From: Talpa occidentalis
Lineage: Eukaryota > Chordata > Mammalia > Eulipotyphla > Talpidae
Direction of reading: 5' to 3'
DNA length: 64,000 nt
Assembly: GCF_014898055.3 (NCBI RefSeq)
Contig: NW_023601212.1
Coordinates: 49,588,329-49,652,328 of the forward strand
Positions within the stretch are counted from its first letter, which is position 1, and each line of letters opens with the position of its first letter. The translations under genes were made by a program, and so were the position numbers. Below, one piece after another: positions 34,817 through 47,194 of the stretch. The notes beneath the pieces were generated by a model. That model did not search any database. It had not been told where the DNA came from and saw only the letters and a list, made by a program, of their open reading frames with translations.

Positions 34817-36462
34817 ACTGCCCTGAGGTCTCTGCTCAGGCCAGGTTGCCAGCCTGTCCACATTTTCTGCCGCCTTCTTCTTTAAGATGGTGGGTGCAAA
34901 TGACATTTTCATCCCCTATCTTTATAAGCATTTTGCACAAATGTCTTCACAAGTATCTTAAAACATGCTAAAATATTATTCATGAATATAAAAATAGAAA
35001 TGCTACTTAACCAGAGATTTTAATAGTCACCACAAAGAAGTGAAATGATGTGCATGGTACCTTTATTGAAGGAGAAAGTGTTTTCCACCAAACCAAATAA
35101 AAAGACAACAATGGTCACATTACAAAGTCCTTTTTCTTAAGGGAGATAGAGAAAATGATTGAATTTGGTTTTCATAATGAGTGTGGATCACCCTTTGAAG
35201 CAAGGAATCACAGTTGCTTATATTGAACTTAGTATTATGATAAAGAAATGTTTATTTGGAATTCTAAAAACACATAAAATTCATCCTCCTACTGTGCGTC
35301 CACATACACTTTATTCCCATCACCAAAAAAAACAAAATAAGAGAAGGTTTCCAACAGACGAGAAATCCAGTTCCACTGCTTCTGGGAAAAAAAGCACAAG
35401 ATCTCAGTTTGGGTCCTAACTCTGTACCAGACAGGAACTGGGAGCAAACTCTTAGATGTCTTTGGGGTCCTCAGTTTTATCATATTATGTAAATAAATAA
35501 AGTGGATATTGATGTCAGAATCTTTAAAAATTAATGTATTTACACTTTTCCAAGTATTTACTGAATCCCTTCCTACTAGACAGCTCATGCCAGAATTTGG
35601 AGATACAACAAGAGGAACACAGGTCCTGTTTTCAAGAAATTTTGCCTTAGGAACAGATAGAAATAATCAAACGGGTCACTGAAAACTGTTACAAGTATCC
35701 TTTGGGAGACCAAGGAGGTCTTGCCTAGATTGCAGTCCTGGGAGAACCTACTAGAAGAAGGTATGCTCCATTATAAGTCTTTAAAAAATAGGCAAAGAAA
35801 GAGTGGAGACGAGCAACCTGGATCTAACAAAGAGGATTTACAAAGGCACAGAAGTCAGAGAGAACTGTGGCCCCTGGAGAGGAGAGAAGAGATCAGTAGA
35901 CTTGGAAGAGAGTAAGACCTAACAAGGCAGCTGATGGCACACTGGAGGAGAGAGAGCTCTGCTTGTGTAGCAAAATTAATATAAATGTGTGTTGGGTGCT
36001 GGGGGCTAGGTATGATGAACATGACCTCAAAGTAGAAATTGCAGGAGGACAGATCTGAGATCTTCTAGATGGGTAGAAAAAAGACAAGGGACCAAGAATA
36101 TCAAATGCATTTGCCATTGGTCCAGGCTAGAAGGAACTGAAGACAGAAGGGGCCTTTGGTAGCAAGTAGAAGACTCAATGAGTTCCAATGGTGGGGGGGG
36201 GGGCAGAATCAGACTGAGAGGGCAAGGTAGAGCAAGAGCCGAAGGCTTGGCTCGCTGGAGAGGGAAATCCCATTAGACATCCAGTAAGTACACACAAAAC
36301 CTGTTACTTTTCTGGATAGCTGGCACCATGAAGTCACAGTCAACATTTCCAACCTGACTCAGTGCCCCTCCATGCTCTCAGATCAGTGCCTTGTTCCTAA
36401 GTCCATCCTGCTTCTTTGAGATGCGAGGCTTCCAGAGGAGAGAGAGAAGCTGTATTTCACAC
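34817..36462. other. Mostly single-copy intron
   Basis: No gene is recognised. A G11 run lies near 36192-36202. The stretch 35550-36100 has a loose resemblance to very old dispersed repeats but none can be named. Confidence 0.5.
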
Positions 36463-37080
36463 ATTTTGTTGGCGAGGATGTGGAGAGAAAGGAACTCTCC
36501 TGCGCTGCTGGTGGGAGTGCAAACTGGTCCAACCACTATGGAAAGCTGTGTGGAGATCCCTCAACCTACTAAAGATAGAGCTTCCATATGATCCAGCAAT
36601 TCCACTCTTAGGTATCTACCCAAAGGACACAGAAACATCAATTCCAAAGAGCACCTGCACCCCTATGTTTATAGCAGCACAGTTTACAATAGCTAAGCTT
36701 TGGAAACAACCCAAATGCCCAAAAATAGATGACTGGATCAAGAAGATGTGGTATATATACACAATGGAATATTACTCAGCATCCAAAAAAGATAAACACA
36801 TGCAATTTGCAGCAACATGGATGGCACTGGAAGGGATCATGCTCAGCGAAATAACCCAGAAAGAAAAAGAAAAATACTGGATGGTCTCACTCATACCAGG
36901 AATCTAGAAAACCTAAATATGGACCAGGAAAAAAGAATAACTATAAGAAAGAAAAAAATCAAAATCAACAAACAACTATGAATCAGAGACACTCTTTGTG
37001 AGTGGGGGGGAAGGAGGCATTGGGGTCAAAATCGGGGTTGCAATTGTATGGGGAATATAAAAATAAAATAAAATAAAAAA
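36463..37080 (+). mobile_element. LINE-1 3' end, plus, 5'-truncated, relatively young
   Basis: The C-terminal ORF2 frame is open to 36907 and encodes [18 protein letters not shown], where the Cys-rich domain His is replaced by Arg, then [35 protein letters not shown]. The 3'UTR follows with a G-rich run at about 37001-37010 and ends GGGGAATATAAAAATAAAAT plus an (AAAAT)n tail. No clear target-site duplication was found; a SINE occupies the right flank. It is nearly identical to the 3' half of the inverted L1 at 30865-31475. Confidence 0.9.
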
Positions 37081-37356
37081 GAAAGATGGTAGGCCTCCCT
37101 GATGGGTTAAGCACAGTACTGTGAAGCTATCTGCAACCTCTCCAGCACAAGTTCAATGCCCGACTGGCCAAGGAGCTACCCACATGGCACAGCAGACCTC
37201 TTCTGTCTTGCCCACTGTTCCCCTCAGCAGTGTATTTTGGTAGATCTGCCTATTCTGCTCCCCACTCTGTCTCTGGTGAATTTCTCATCCCCCACTTCTC
37301 TGGCTGTAACCCAGTTCTTGTATGCATAAATAAACAAATCTTTAAAAAAAGAAAGA
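37075..37356 (+). mobile_element. tRNA-derived SINE, inserted in the tail region of the L1
   Basis: The head is GGCCTCCCTGATGGGTTAAG with an internal deletion of about 8 bases where other copies have GTGGCGCAAG. The B box region is AAGTTCAATGCCC. The tail ends in AATAAACAAATCTTTAAAAAA. Low-complexity flanks aaaaaagaaaga occur at 37075-37086 and 37345-37356 and may be its duplication. Confidence 0.85.
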
Positions 37357-40300
37357 AAGACTCTTGGTAATGTTGGTGAATGAAAAACTAGAATGCTTCC
37401 ATGTGTTTGCATATCTTTTAATTTGGTGCTGTGTAAACCATTTGCTCACTTTCATGGAATCGGTAAACATTTGGGATATTCTTCGGGCTGAAATCCACAT
37501 GGAAGTTCCCTAGCCCTTGAGCATGAAATCATTTTACTGAAGCTTAGGGAGAAACTTCAGGAGGATTCACGAGGCTGATGTGAAGAAGGGATACTTTGGT
37601 GACACCTCCTGAGCAATGTAAGGATTTGGTAAATTAAATAAAAAGTTAGATATGCAAAACTATGAAGAAAGCCTAAGACCCAACTGCAGACGTGTATGAA
37701 ATGTGTGAAACGCATTTTAGAAATTCTAACTCATTATAATTGATCAATAGTCACTCTGAACTTTAGTGATTATGCTGAAGATCTTAAAATATCCAAGGCG
37801 ATGCTATAAAAAAGGAATTCTTACTCCCAATCTGAAACCTTCATGGATGGCTTTATTCACGGGCACAATGTGGATCTGTGGTCAGATGAGGTTAATAAAA
37901 TGTGACAAAATGAGTTTTTTGATGGACAAGATGACAATTATTAATTAAAGCTCAGAATCAAGATGTTTTAAAATATATATTCACTGTGATTTTAAATTAT
38001 CAGTCACTATAATGGCAGCAGCATGGGGATTATACAGCAAGCCCAGCATGGAGCATGTTCTGCTAAGCCCTCCCACATGGTAAAGCAGCTACACAGAATG
38101 TTTTCAAAGAGCTTTATTGTGAGAAATGAGTGTGGGTGTTCAAATACTATTTATAACTACAAACTGGGGGATGCTAGTTTTTGTTTTCAGTAGCAAGACT
38201 TCAGTATTAAACAAGGATAAATTTCATTAATTCAGAAAGCTCTAACATGAAACTTGAATTGAAAGATCAGCTGGTCTGTGAAACAGTCAAAGTAAAAATT
38301 GAGCTTAAAGGGACTCTGTGTACCACTAAGTGGCAGGGGGTGCAGAGGGCAGGAGTTAGGTTGGGCATCTAAGGGTTGAGTCAAGGTTTTGTGGGACTTG
38401 AAGCTTCAATAACTTGGGGAACAGATTTTAATAAAAGATATACAATACACGCTTCCAAATGTACAAGTAAGTAGGGAAGTGCATCTTAATTTAGCATGAT
38501 AAACTAGATAAATAACTATAACAATCAGTACGTTTGTCTCAGAGTTAAATTATAATGAACTAATAAGAACAGATTTTCCAAAGCTGAGAAATGCCACAAA
38601 TATTCAAAAGGCAAAAAAATATTCTATTAAATGTACTTTCTTAGATTTTTATTTGCACGCCCCACAATTGGCTCTTATGTGACAATTATAACAGCTCTTA
38701 TGTTAGAGTAGCTCTGTATAGAAAGAGAATAGAAATATGATTCAGTCTTTCTTCAGTCAAGATTGATTGAAATTTGCTTTTTATTACTAATACGTTGGAA
38801 AACATTCAAGTCATTTCACTATGTTGGTGATGTTTTGTGTGTACTTTCACATGGAACTTCCAGACAGTGTCATTCCACGGTGTATTAAATCTGCTAGAAC
38901 ACAATTTGGGGTGTCAAGCAATGTAGCAATAACATCTGTACCCGGCACAATGTCACAAGTCTGTGCTCTTCAGACACACTAATTCTGGGTTTATCCTATT
39001 TCATATCATTTCCATGTAAAAAAAAAAGAGAAATGTCTCTTCTCTTAGGTTTATAATTATATTCCATTATACTCACTGCATTATCAAACAGGCTTCTGAT
39101 AACAGTTTTAGACTTAATTAGGAATTAATAATAACATCATTCCTTTTTTAAAAAAATTTGATTTATCTAATTGTTTTCTACTTAAAGGTTCTAAATAGGC
39201 AAATCATCAGCTTATTACATTATGAAAGAGATCAACTTAGTAACTATTGCTTTATATTGTTGTAAGGTGGAGACAAGATGTGTGTTATATACACAGAGAT
39301 ATTTTTAATTGCAATTGATGCCATTGTAGATATGGAAAAAGACCTATCTCACAGGAGGATGGATAAGATCCAACATTTTCCCAAATTTTTCATGTATGAT
39401 GATTGGAAGTAGTTTCCAGAGACAACATTCAACTTACTTTTCTACACCTCACTCACTTCTCATCCCAGCTACACAAACAAGCCTCTGCTCTTGCACTTGT
39501 ATGCTAAGTGGGCCTTCCAATTAATAAAGTGTACAAGGAAGTGACTGTGAACCATACTATTACACTAACTCCAACTAAATGCATGCCCTTTACCAGGCCC
39601 CAAAAGTGCCCACTGCCACTCTAATGCCAGTCGAAATAAAGGAAAATGTGATGGAAGGGAAGCTGGCTGAGCAGTTTTAGTCAATTCCTTATAAAATATT
39701 TCACTTCTCTCTATATTACCAAAATAGATGTGTGTATATTGCAATGGGTTCCCACCAGGGGGACTAAAGCTCAAGCCTCATTAGCTGCACATTCAACCCA
39801 CCTTTGAACCTGGCCCAAGCCACTCTACCACTAAACGTGGTGCTGGAAAAATCTAAATTTGTCTAACCAGCTTCCCATTTGTCTGATGAGGCTGCTACTA
39901 ATAATATGTGTTTCATGGGCTTGTAAGTTCTGAATGCATTAATTCATGGAAAGTGTTACCACATTAAGTTCAAGGTATTGGCTCTCATCATTAAGTGAAA
40001 GGTACTACATTGCAGAATACTATATAACAAATTGTTTAGAAAAAAATGCACATATCAACAATCTGGTCATTAAGCAGATGTAGTTGTCATATATTAATTT
40101 AAAATGATTCTTTAAGGCTATAATAGCTTTCCCCTAAATTACCAGGTGTATTTGCATATACCAATAAGAAAGGCATTAAGAAAATTTGGGAACAGCTAAA
40201 CTACTTTCAAAAATTATATTTTAGGAATTTAACATTTGCAAATTAGACACCTTTTCTTCCCATCTCACTATATTGGAAAGGGGATGGGTGATTTCTTCCA

Positions 40301-42665
40301 CTCTAGCATCATAAGTGGAAGAAGGACATTTCTTTCCTAGTATTAGGTATCCTGAATGGTGTACTATATTTCCCTTCCTAGGAAGTGTACAAAGAATTCC
40401 ATTCCCAGAAATCAAGATTTGAAAATATCTCCAGAAGCAAACAAAATGGAAACACATCTTAACAATGATTTCATTCATAAGAAACTTTTTTCAGTGCTAA
40501 TAAAATCAAGGAACAGTACAAAGCTTTTTCAGACTACACACATTCTTCACTTTGCCTTTAAGATCTAGATATTTAAGAAAATACATATATAAATAGTGCA
40601 CAAAATTGCCAAGTGAAAAGGCCTAAGATATTTTAGAGCCAAATTTGACACAGAGGCCTCCACAAAGATGAATATGTGATCTTTCAAAGTCATAAATTAA
40701 TATGCTGGAAGATGCTTCAGACAGCAGGGAGCAGAATAAATTGAGAAGGAAGACATATTTTCTGCCAGTAGCAAGCAGTGAGAATGCCAAAAAGGGGAGT
40801 GGAGGAAGCCTTTAAAAAACAAATAGAGACCATGGTGGCAGTAAACATGTGCCTGTAGCAAAGCAGATTATAGGGATTATTTTATTAGAGATTAGATTCT
40901 GAAACATCCTGTATTTGAATGGCTAAGATCCTCTCATAGTTACTAAAAATATGCTTCTCCCTTCTAAAACAAATGAATCATTGCTCTCTACACTGATTTC
41001 TGGTTTCTCAACATCAACTCCTTTCTTGATTACTGTATCTATGAAAGGCAGAGGACATGGTATTCACCTAAACTACCTAAATTGTACAGAGTGAAAAACA
41101 GCACTTGTGAGGACTCAGGTATGAGACAGAAAAATCCTGGCAGTTATCTTATTTTTCATGAAGAAACCAGAGCTAAGTCTCGCCAGGCAGACAGCTATGA
41201 GCTCACTAGTCTAAAATAATTACTCATTGAAACTTTCCCCAGGACAGAACTAATGGGTTTATGCAAGAAACTTAACTTGAATATTGATTCACAGGGTTTT
41301 TCTTTTTCTTTTAAATCGGTAATCAGTACCCTTTGCCTGTACTTGGGTTGACCAAGTTCTCAGTGACATTAATTGGCAAACTGAGAGATTAATAGAAAAA
41401 TAATATTTGACCAAAGCAGACGTGTTGAAGTCACATTCTTTATGTCTGATGGTCTTGTTCCTGCTTCAGGAGATAAGAAATGAAAGCCTCAAACAATTGA
41501 AACTGACAGAAGAGTTTTAAAGGGTATAATACTGCACAGTTGAAAATCAAAGTTTAAGCACAAACTGAAGCAAACCCAACACAAATTGCTCTGTTTAGCC
41601 CAGAGCCCATCTGAGAAATGTTCTTTTTAGAATGAGATGTCAACTGGTATCACCTGCGGGAACAGGAACTTCAAGCACAAGCACACTGGGTTGAAATGAT
41701 TTCTGGGGGCACGTGCAGAGCAGTATATAATACATGGATATATATTTTGCAGATATAGATCCATATTCATAAGTATACCAAATAACTCACCCAAAACTCA
41801 GCAAACAATGGTGTAAGTCTAGCAGGTCCTTCCGACACTCCTAAGCTTTAAGGAAGAAATGATATGCAGATTTGAGAAAGTCCAGCACCCACTGGGTTTT
41901 GAGACCCTTAGGATGGCTGTGTGGAATCTCTTCATTTATTGTTGGGGCTGTATATTTAGTTTAGTTTAGTTACTTTCAAATAAAGCACTTTAGTTTTTTA
42001 TGAATATTGCCTCTCAATCCTGTTAGTGCTGGCAGTGATGACAACAAAGAAAAAGAAAAAACTAACAAATCTTTTGAGAACATTCCACTATGAAATCAGG
42101 ATGCAGAGGATACAAAGGGAATTGTTGGAGATCCCTAAGGCATGTAGTGTTACAAGGAAAACATTAAGGCTGTGGCTAAAAAACTGATTAGTTTGGGTCA
42201 GAGGATGGGCCCAAGTATAGACTGGGATTTTTTTGCTTGTGTCTGTGAAGCTATGTCTAGGGGACAAACTAGATTAGAAAAAGAAACAGAATAATCTGAT
42301 GGTGCAGAACCTTGGTAGTGAATGTGTGTCCGGACAAGACCAAATGTTAAGAGAACATTTTATTGTCTAGTAACTAAACTGAGGTGGGGGGGGGTGCTGC
42401 TTGTATCAATAAAAACAAGTTACACCAAACACTCGGGATGCTTGAACACAAATGAGAGACCTTGTGTCCTCTGGCTCCCGCTTAAACTCTATTTTATGTC
42501 TATCATTTCTTGGTAATTTCCACAACTCAATCAAATTCCTCTCTCAACCCTGTTCACCAAAACTAAACTCCGACAGGGAATGTGCTGACATAATACTCGA
42601 GCTAAACATACAAATAATACTTATTTTCACTAACTGGTGGGTGCTAGATGTAGTTTCCTGGATCA
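37357..42665. other. 5.3 kb of single-copy, AT-rich intron
   Basis: This is the longest stretch without a recognisable young repeat. No exon, RNA gene or protein similarity was found. Two CTCF-like motifs occur (38324-38337 and 39749-39762). A (TTTAG)n-like run lies near 41957-41971. Confidence 0.5.
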
Positions 42666-42940
42666 TTAAAACCTCCTTGGTGGTGCAAGGGGTTAAGCAC
42701 TGCACTATGAAGCAATCTGCAGACTCTGCAGCACAAGTTCTATCCCCGGCTGGCCAGGGAGATACCCACATGGTGCAGCAGACCTCTCCTGTTTGCCCGC
42801 TGCTCCCCTCAGCAATGTATTTCAGTCAGTCTGCCTGTTCTGCTCCCTGCTCTGTCTCTGATGAATCCTCTCACCCACCTGCATCTCTGGCCTATACCCC
42901 AGTTCTTGTATGCATAAATAAATCTTTTTTAAAAACCTGA
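42666..42940 (+). mobile_element. tRNA-derived SINE, older subfamily
   Basis: It starts at CCTCCTTGGTGGTGCAAGGG (the first few head bases absent), carries GGTTAAGCACTGCACTATGAA, B box AGTTCTATCCCC, CCCACATGGTGCAGCAG, the core with CAGCAATG, and the tail TATGCATAAATAAATC with A-rich end. A possible short duplication involving TTAAAA(A)CCT is not convincing. Confidence 0.88.
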
Positions 42941-43730
42941 AATTAAAATGTTGTATTATTGATGATATTGGAATCTGACCATATCCCCCTACTTCTTTAA
43001 AAAAAAAAAAACTCAAGGAATAACAAGAGTGCCATTCAGAGGCAAATCAGACATAGGGCCCAAAATGGACTAGCCATGGTGGTCTATGTGCCTTGTTCCA
43101 GCTGTTGGAATTTTTCCTTGGCTTGGAACCTGCCTAGTTCCCCCCTTTCCTCTATTCTTCCCTCTCTACCACCTTGACAAGGTGATTCCTTCAAACCATT
43201 CAGGCCTTGACTCAAATACAGGGAGACCCCACTATCAGAAATTAGAACATTCCTTGGTAGCTTTGGAAGGTTAATTTTGGGGATTGAGGATGCTCACAAA
43301 TTTTTCCATATAAATTAACAGTAAAAGTATTCCTGCCCCCGACAAATTAACCTACCAGATAGGAACACCGTACTTTTTTGGGGGGAACCATTATCATACT
43401 TTTGGATAGTGGGGGAAACCTATATCACATATTTTTGGATAGTGAGGGGAACCTATATCACATTCTCAAAAAGTCCTTTTCTAGCCAACGTATATATGAT
43501 GTACTCTGCTCTAGAGAGCACACTGTCATCATCCTGCCTCACTTACCCTTCAGCACATATCTTAACTCATCCTGGTGTCCACTGACTTATTGATCATCTC
43601 TCTCCTCCAGTACAGCATAGATTCCAGGGAGAGAATCTATATCTATACGCCCAGAACATCAAATAGTGACATTTAATCAGGTCCTTAGATTGTGTAGGTC
43701 GGGCACTTAGGACATTCTTACTTGGAGTTT
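42941..43730. other. Intron with a 33-bp tandem duplication
   Basis: Two 33-bp units lie at 43402-43434 and 43435-43467 (TTGGATAGTGGGGG / TTGGATAGTGAGGG). An (A)12 run is near 42999-43010. No gene is seen. Confidence 0.55.
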
Positions 43731-44125
43731 CTCATGAGGCTGAACTCAGATGGCACCAGGGCCTGGGGTCATCTAAAAGACTAACTGAGTTGGAAGATCC
43801 TCTTCCAAAATGCTCACATGGTGGTCGGCTGGTGCTGTCGGCTGGTTCAGATGTTACTTCCTCTCCCTCATTCTTGCTCCTGGGGAATATTAAACACCCT
43901 CATGGCCTAGGGGACATCCTCCCCACCCAAGCAATTCAGGGGACCACGGCAGAAACCACAATGCTTATATGACCTGACCTGAGAGTTGACACACACTCAC
44001 TCCCACCTATTCTACTGGTCCCATGATTCAGCGTGGCCAGAGGCCACAGACGTGAACTCCAGGATTTGAGGGTCACTGGGGACCACCATAGAGAGGGTCA
44101 CCACACCGCTAGCTACAATTTACTA
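43731..44125. mobile_element. Probable ancient LTR-type interspersed repeat
   Basis: TCATGAGGCTGAACTCAGATG, AAATGCTCACATGGTGGTCGG, TATATGACCTGACCTGAGAG, CTATTCTACTGGTCCCATG and GGTCACTGGGGACCACCATAG recall in order a common mammalian LTR-like repeat. Family and strand cannot be stated securely. Confidence 0.4.
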
Positions 44126-46385
44126 TTTAAGAAAGCAGGCCTTTGAAATGAAGCAAGAAAATATCCATGCACATATTGTATTCATATTTCAAACAATTTG
44201 AAAGCAATAATCTAGGTTTTCTGCCTTTCTATAGAGCCTGAAAAAGTATGAATTTCTTCTTAGTGACAGAATTCAATGAAAAGAGCCATAAAATAACTAC
44301 TGTTGTCCCTTTCTTTTGTTTAACAACAGGTTACTTTGTTTCCCCTGCTATCTACTTAGCTAGGGATGCATAGCACTCTAGCTTTTTGAAATGGGAAAAT
44401 GAGATGGAGATCAAGTTTCCATTAAACTGGGAGGAGTTGGGACAAGCAATCAGAGGCAGGGCCCCCAGAGAGCATTTTCAGCCCTGTCTCTTCTGAGACA
44501 ATGGCATGTGCACTCCTTTACCCAAAATGACCTCACTTGTTAACAGTTGATTGTTCAGGAGCCTGGGGATCATGGTGTATTATTTTACCACCTGGGCTGG
44601 AATTAACCACAGACCGCAGCCATGTGTAACCTTGGTCTTCTCATGGATCAAAGGCCAAGGAAGCCAAATATTTTTTTTTTAAGTTGCTGAAAACAAAAAT
44701 TGTCTGTCTGGGTTTTTTGTTTTTTTTTTTTTTAAGTCTTACTCATTTTTTATAAGGTGAAACAAAAAAATAGCTTTTCCTAATTATTCTGGTAAGAGAG
44801 CTGAGTTCCACCAATTCTATCAATCAATGAATAGAACAATCCATCGATAAATTCACTGAAACCTACCTAGAAAAATACCCCTTTGAAATCATAAAAAGAA
44901 AGGACTTAGAAAAGAAAAAGTGGAACCAATGATGTTAGAGAAAGTAGCATATTGGATTCAATGAGAATTCCAAAAATCTGTTAACGAGAAACAATTTCAG
45001 AAGGTGAAACATAAAATATGATTTATTTACTCTCTGCTGTTTGACATCAAAAAGATGAAGTGTCCCTTTTTTAGGGAAACTTTGTTTTCTATTCAAAGCT
45101 ACAAAATGCCAGTGTAATTCATTATCTTGAACTTGACAGCTGAAATACAGACTAGGGATAAAAACAGCAGATCTCAGATACTTCATTATACACAACAGAA
45201 AAAAGTATCAAAATCCACTTGCCTCTGGACAAAAATGGTTTGACCCTCAGTCCTTAAGTCACATTTACTGCCATATGAGAAGAAAAACTCATGAGGGTAT
45301 TTTCTGCTATGCTGCCTGGGCCTTAGTGTTACTAAGGCATCCTTGAGAAGTCTTCAGAAACTCAAAACAGCTGGTGCTAGGCAGTAGCGCAAGGAGGCAG
45401 TTAGCCTACAGCTTGAGAATATCCATGAAGTAGCCAAGATGAGAGAAGACTAAGAGAGGCAGCCAAAGAGCAGTGATTTCTCAGGATAACTCTGATCCAG
45501 CAGAACATTTTGCTTTTTTATTTACTGATTGTAGCTTGGAAAAGGAACCCCCTGAATCCATATCAGAGACACCAATGGGAATACTCTCTGAAAAAGAAAA
45601 TCATTGCCTTCTTGATTTTATTTTCCTGTAGCATACACATTCAAAATCAGGAGACAAGTGATTTTGTCTCCCCATCTTCCTTCCCTATTGCCACTCCCCT
45701 GAAAATTTCCTCTGCTCCTACACTAAAGCATCAGTCAGGAAGGTCCCCCCCACCCTCCCAGCACAAGCCAGTTTCACTTTACTAGGATCTTTCATGTGCT
45801 CTCCTGCTCCTGGCCTCTGAAGGCTCAGCACAGAGCCAGCTTCAGCATCTCTGCAGCATAATGACGCTACGGGGTGGTAAAGTCTCTCCCTGGGGGGCAG
45901 TTACCACTTCAGTGCAATAACCCACTAGCCCAGTGAAACTTGATTTCCAACTGCCAGGCTCTCCTTGCTCCTAAAGTGTGGAAGCACTAGCACTACCTTC
46001 CTCACACAGCAAACAAGCAATCTACACAGCCTGCCGGCTGGCTAGCAATTACTACAAAGAATACAAATACATATTTTTTCCCATTAAATGGCAATGTCAA
46101 TTTCCTACATTTTGCATTTTCGAAAAAATAGGGAGACAGCCTCGAGTTATACTTACTCTCTTTGCAAGCATGTGAAAAGTCAAATCTAATGTTAACACCT
46201 GCGATATGAATACTCAGTCACAAAGATTCCATTCCAAGAGTCAACAGTAACGGTTTTCCCAGTTTTCAGATCTGGAGGTATGTCTTCTGATATAATTATC
46301 TGGGTTCTTTCTTTTCTCATCATAGTCTTTCTTTTGGCTGCTGTTCATGAAAGAGATGATATTTTCTTTCAGGTTAGATGTTACA
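44126..46385. other. No gene recognised; single-copy intronic sequence
   Basis: Contains T/A runs near 44670-44735. Open frames below 95 codons have no resemblance to known proteins. Confidence 0.5.
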
Positions 46386-46830
46386 TTAGGGTTCTGCAGA
46401 GAAATAGAGCTAATAAACTAATAGTCTCTTATCTGTCCACCCATCTATCCATCCATCCATCCGTCCATCCATCCACCCATCTTTCAATTGAAAAAGATTT
46501 TAAGAAATTGGTTCACACAATTATGGAGGCTGGCAAGACCAAATTCTGCAGGAGGGGCTGGCAGCTCAGAAGCCCAAGGAAGAGCTGGCTTTTCAGTTCA
46601 AGTCTAAAGGCCATCTCATAAACAATTCCTGCTTGTTTGAGGAGGTCACTCTTGTCTTCTAGGGGCCTTCAACTCATTAAGCGAGGTATCTGCTTTCCTT
46701 AAAATCCTATGATTTAAATGTAAATGTCATCTAAAAAAGCCCTCTAAGAAACGTCCAGAATAATGTTTGGCTATAAATCCAGAGACTATGACCCAGTGAA
46801 ACGGGCATATAAAATTAACCATCACAAAGG
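46386..46830 (+). mobile_element. Ancient LTR-type repeat with internal (CCAT)n
   Basis: The segment begins ACATTAGGGTTCTGCAGAGA, contains a (CCAT)n run at about 46440-46483, continues CAATTATGGAGGCTGGCAAG and ends CATATAAAATTAACCATCAC. These starting and ending words belong to a known widespread mammalian element of about 450 bp, which I recognise but will not name without a search. Confidence 0.55.
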
Positions 46831-47152
46831 GCAAAAATACATATTTTTAAATTTTGTAACTGAAAGTGATATGAACCATCAGTCTATTCCTCAATATTAT
46901 GAACTATGGGCAAGTTAAAACTGAAGAAGTACAATTTAAGTACAAATAAAGAAATGAAGCTCCAAATACCATCTTAGGGCAGCAACAGTATCATTTTTCA
47001 TGGTAAAAAGGGTAGAACTATAAATTCCTAGCATGGCGGTACTAGAAATGTCTTTAAAGATCAGTCTGTCCTACACTCATTGTGCAGATGAGGAGACTAA
47101 GACTAAGCAAAAAATACCAGATAATTTGAAAATACATTGGCAAGTCTTGGAG

Positions 47153-47194
<42 letters not shown>

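Noticed and set aside
43378..43593. 71-codon frame with LDSGGNLYHIF repeats as a repeat protein
   Set aside because: The repeat arises from a 33-bp DNA duplication in otherwise non-coding sequence, with only two full units.
45510..45785. 91-codon plus-strand open frame starting MLFYLLIVAW
   Set aside because: The hydrophobic start looks like a signal peptide, but there is no promoter, no splice context and no family resemblance. Chance is more likely.
47154..47190. Possible CRISPR-like or tandem array
   Set aside because: It is a simple (AC)n microsatellite. There are no spacers, and the genome is mammalian.
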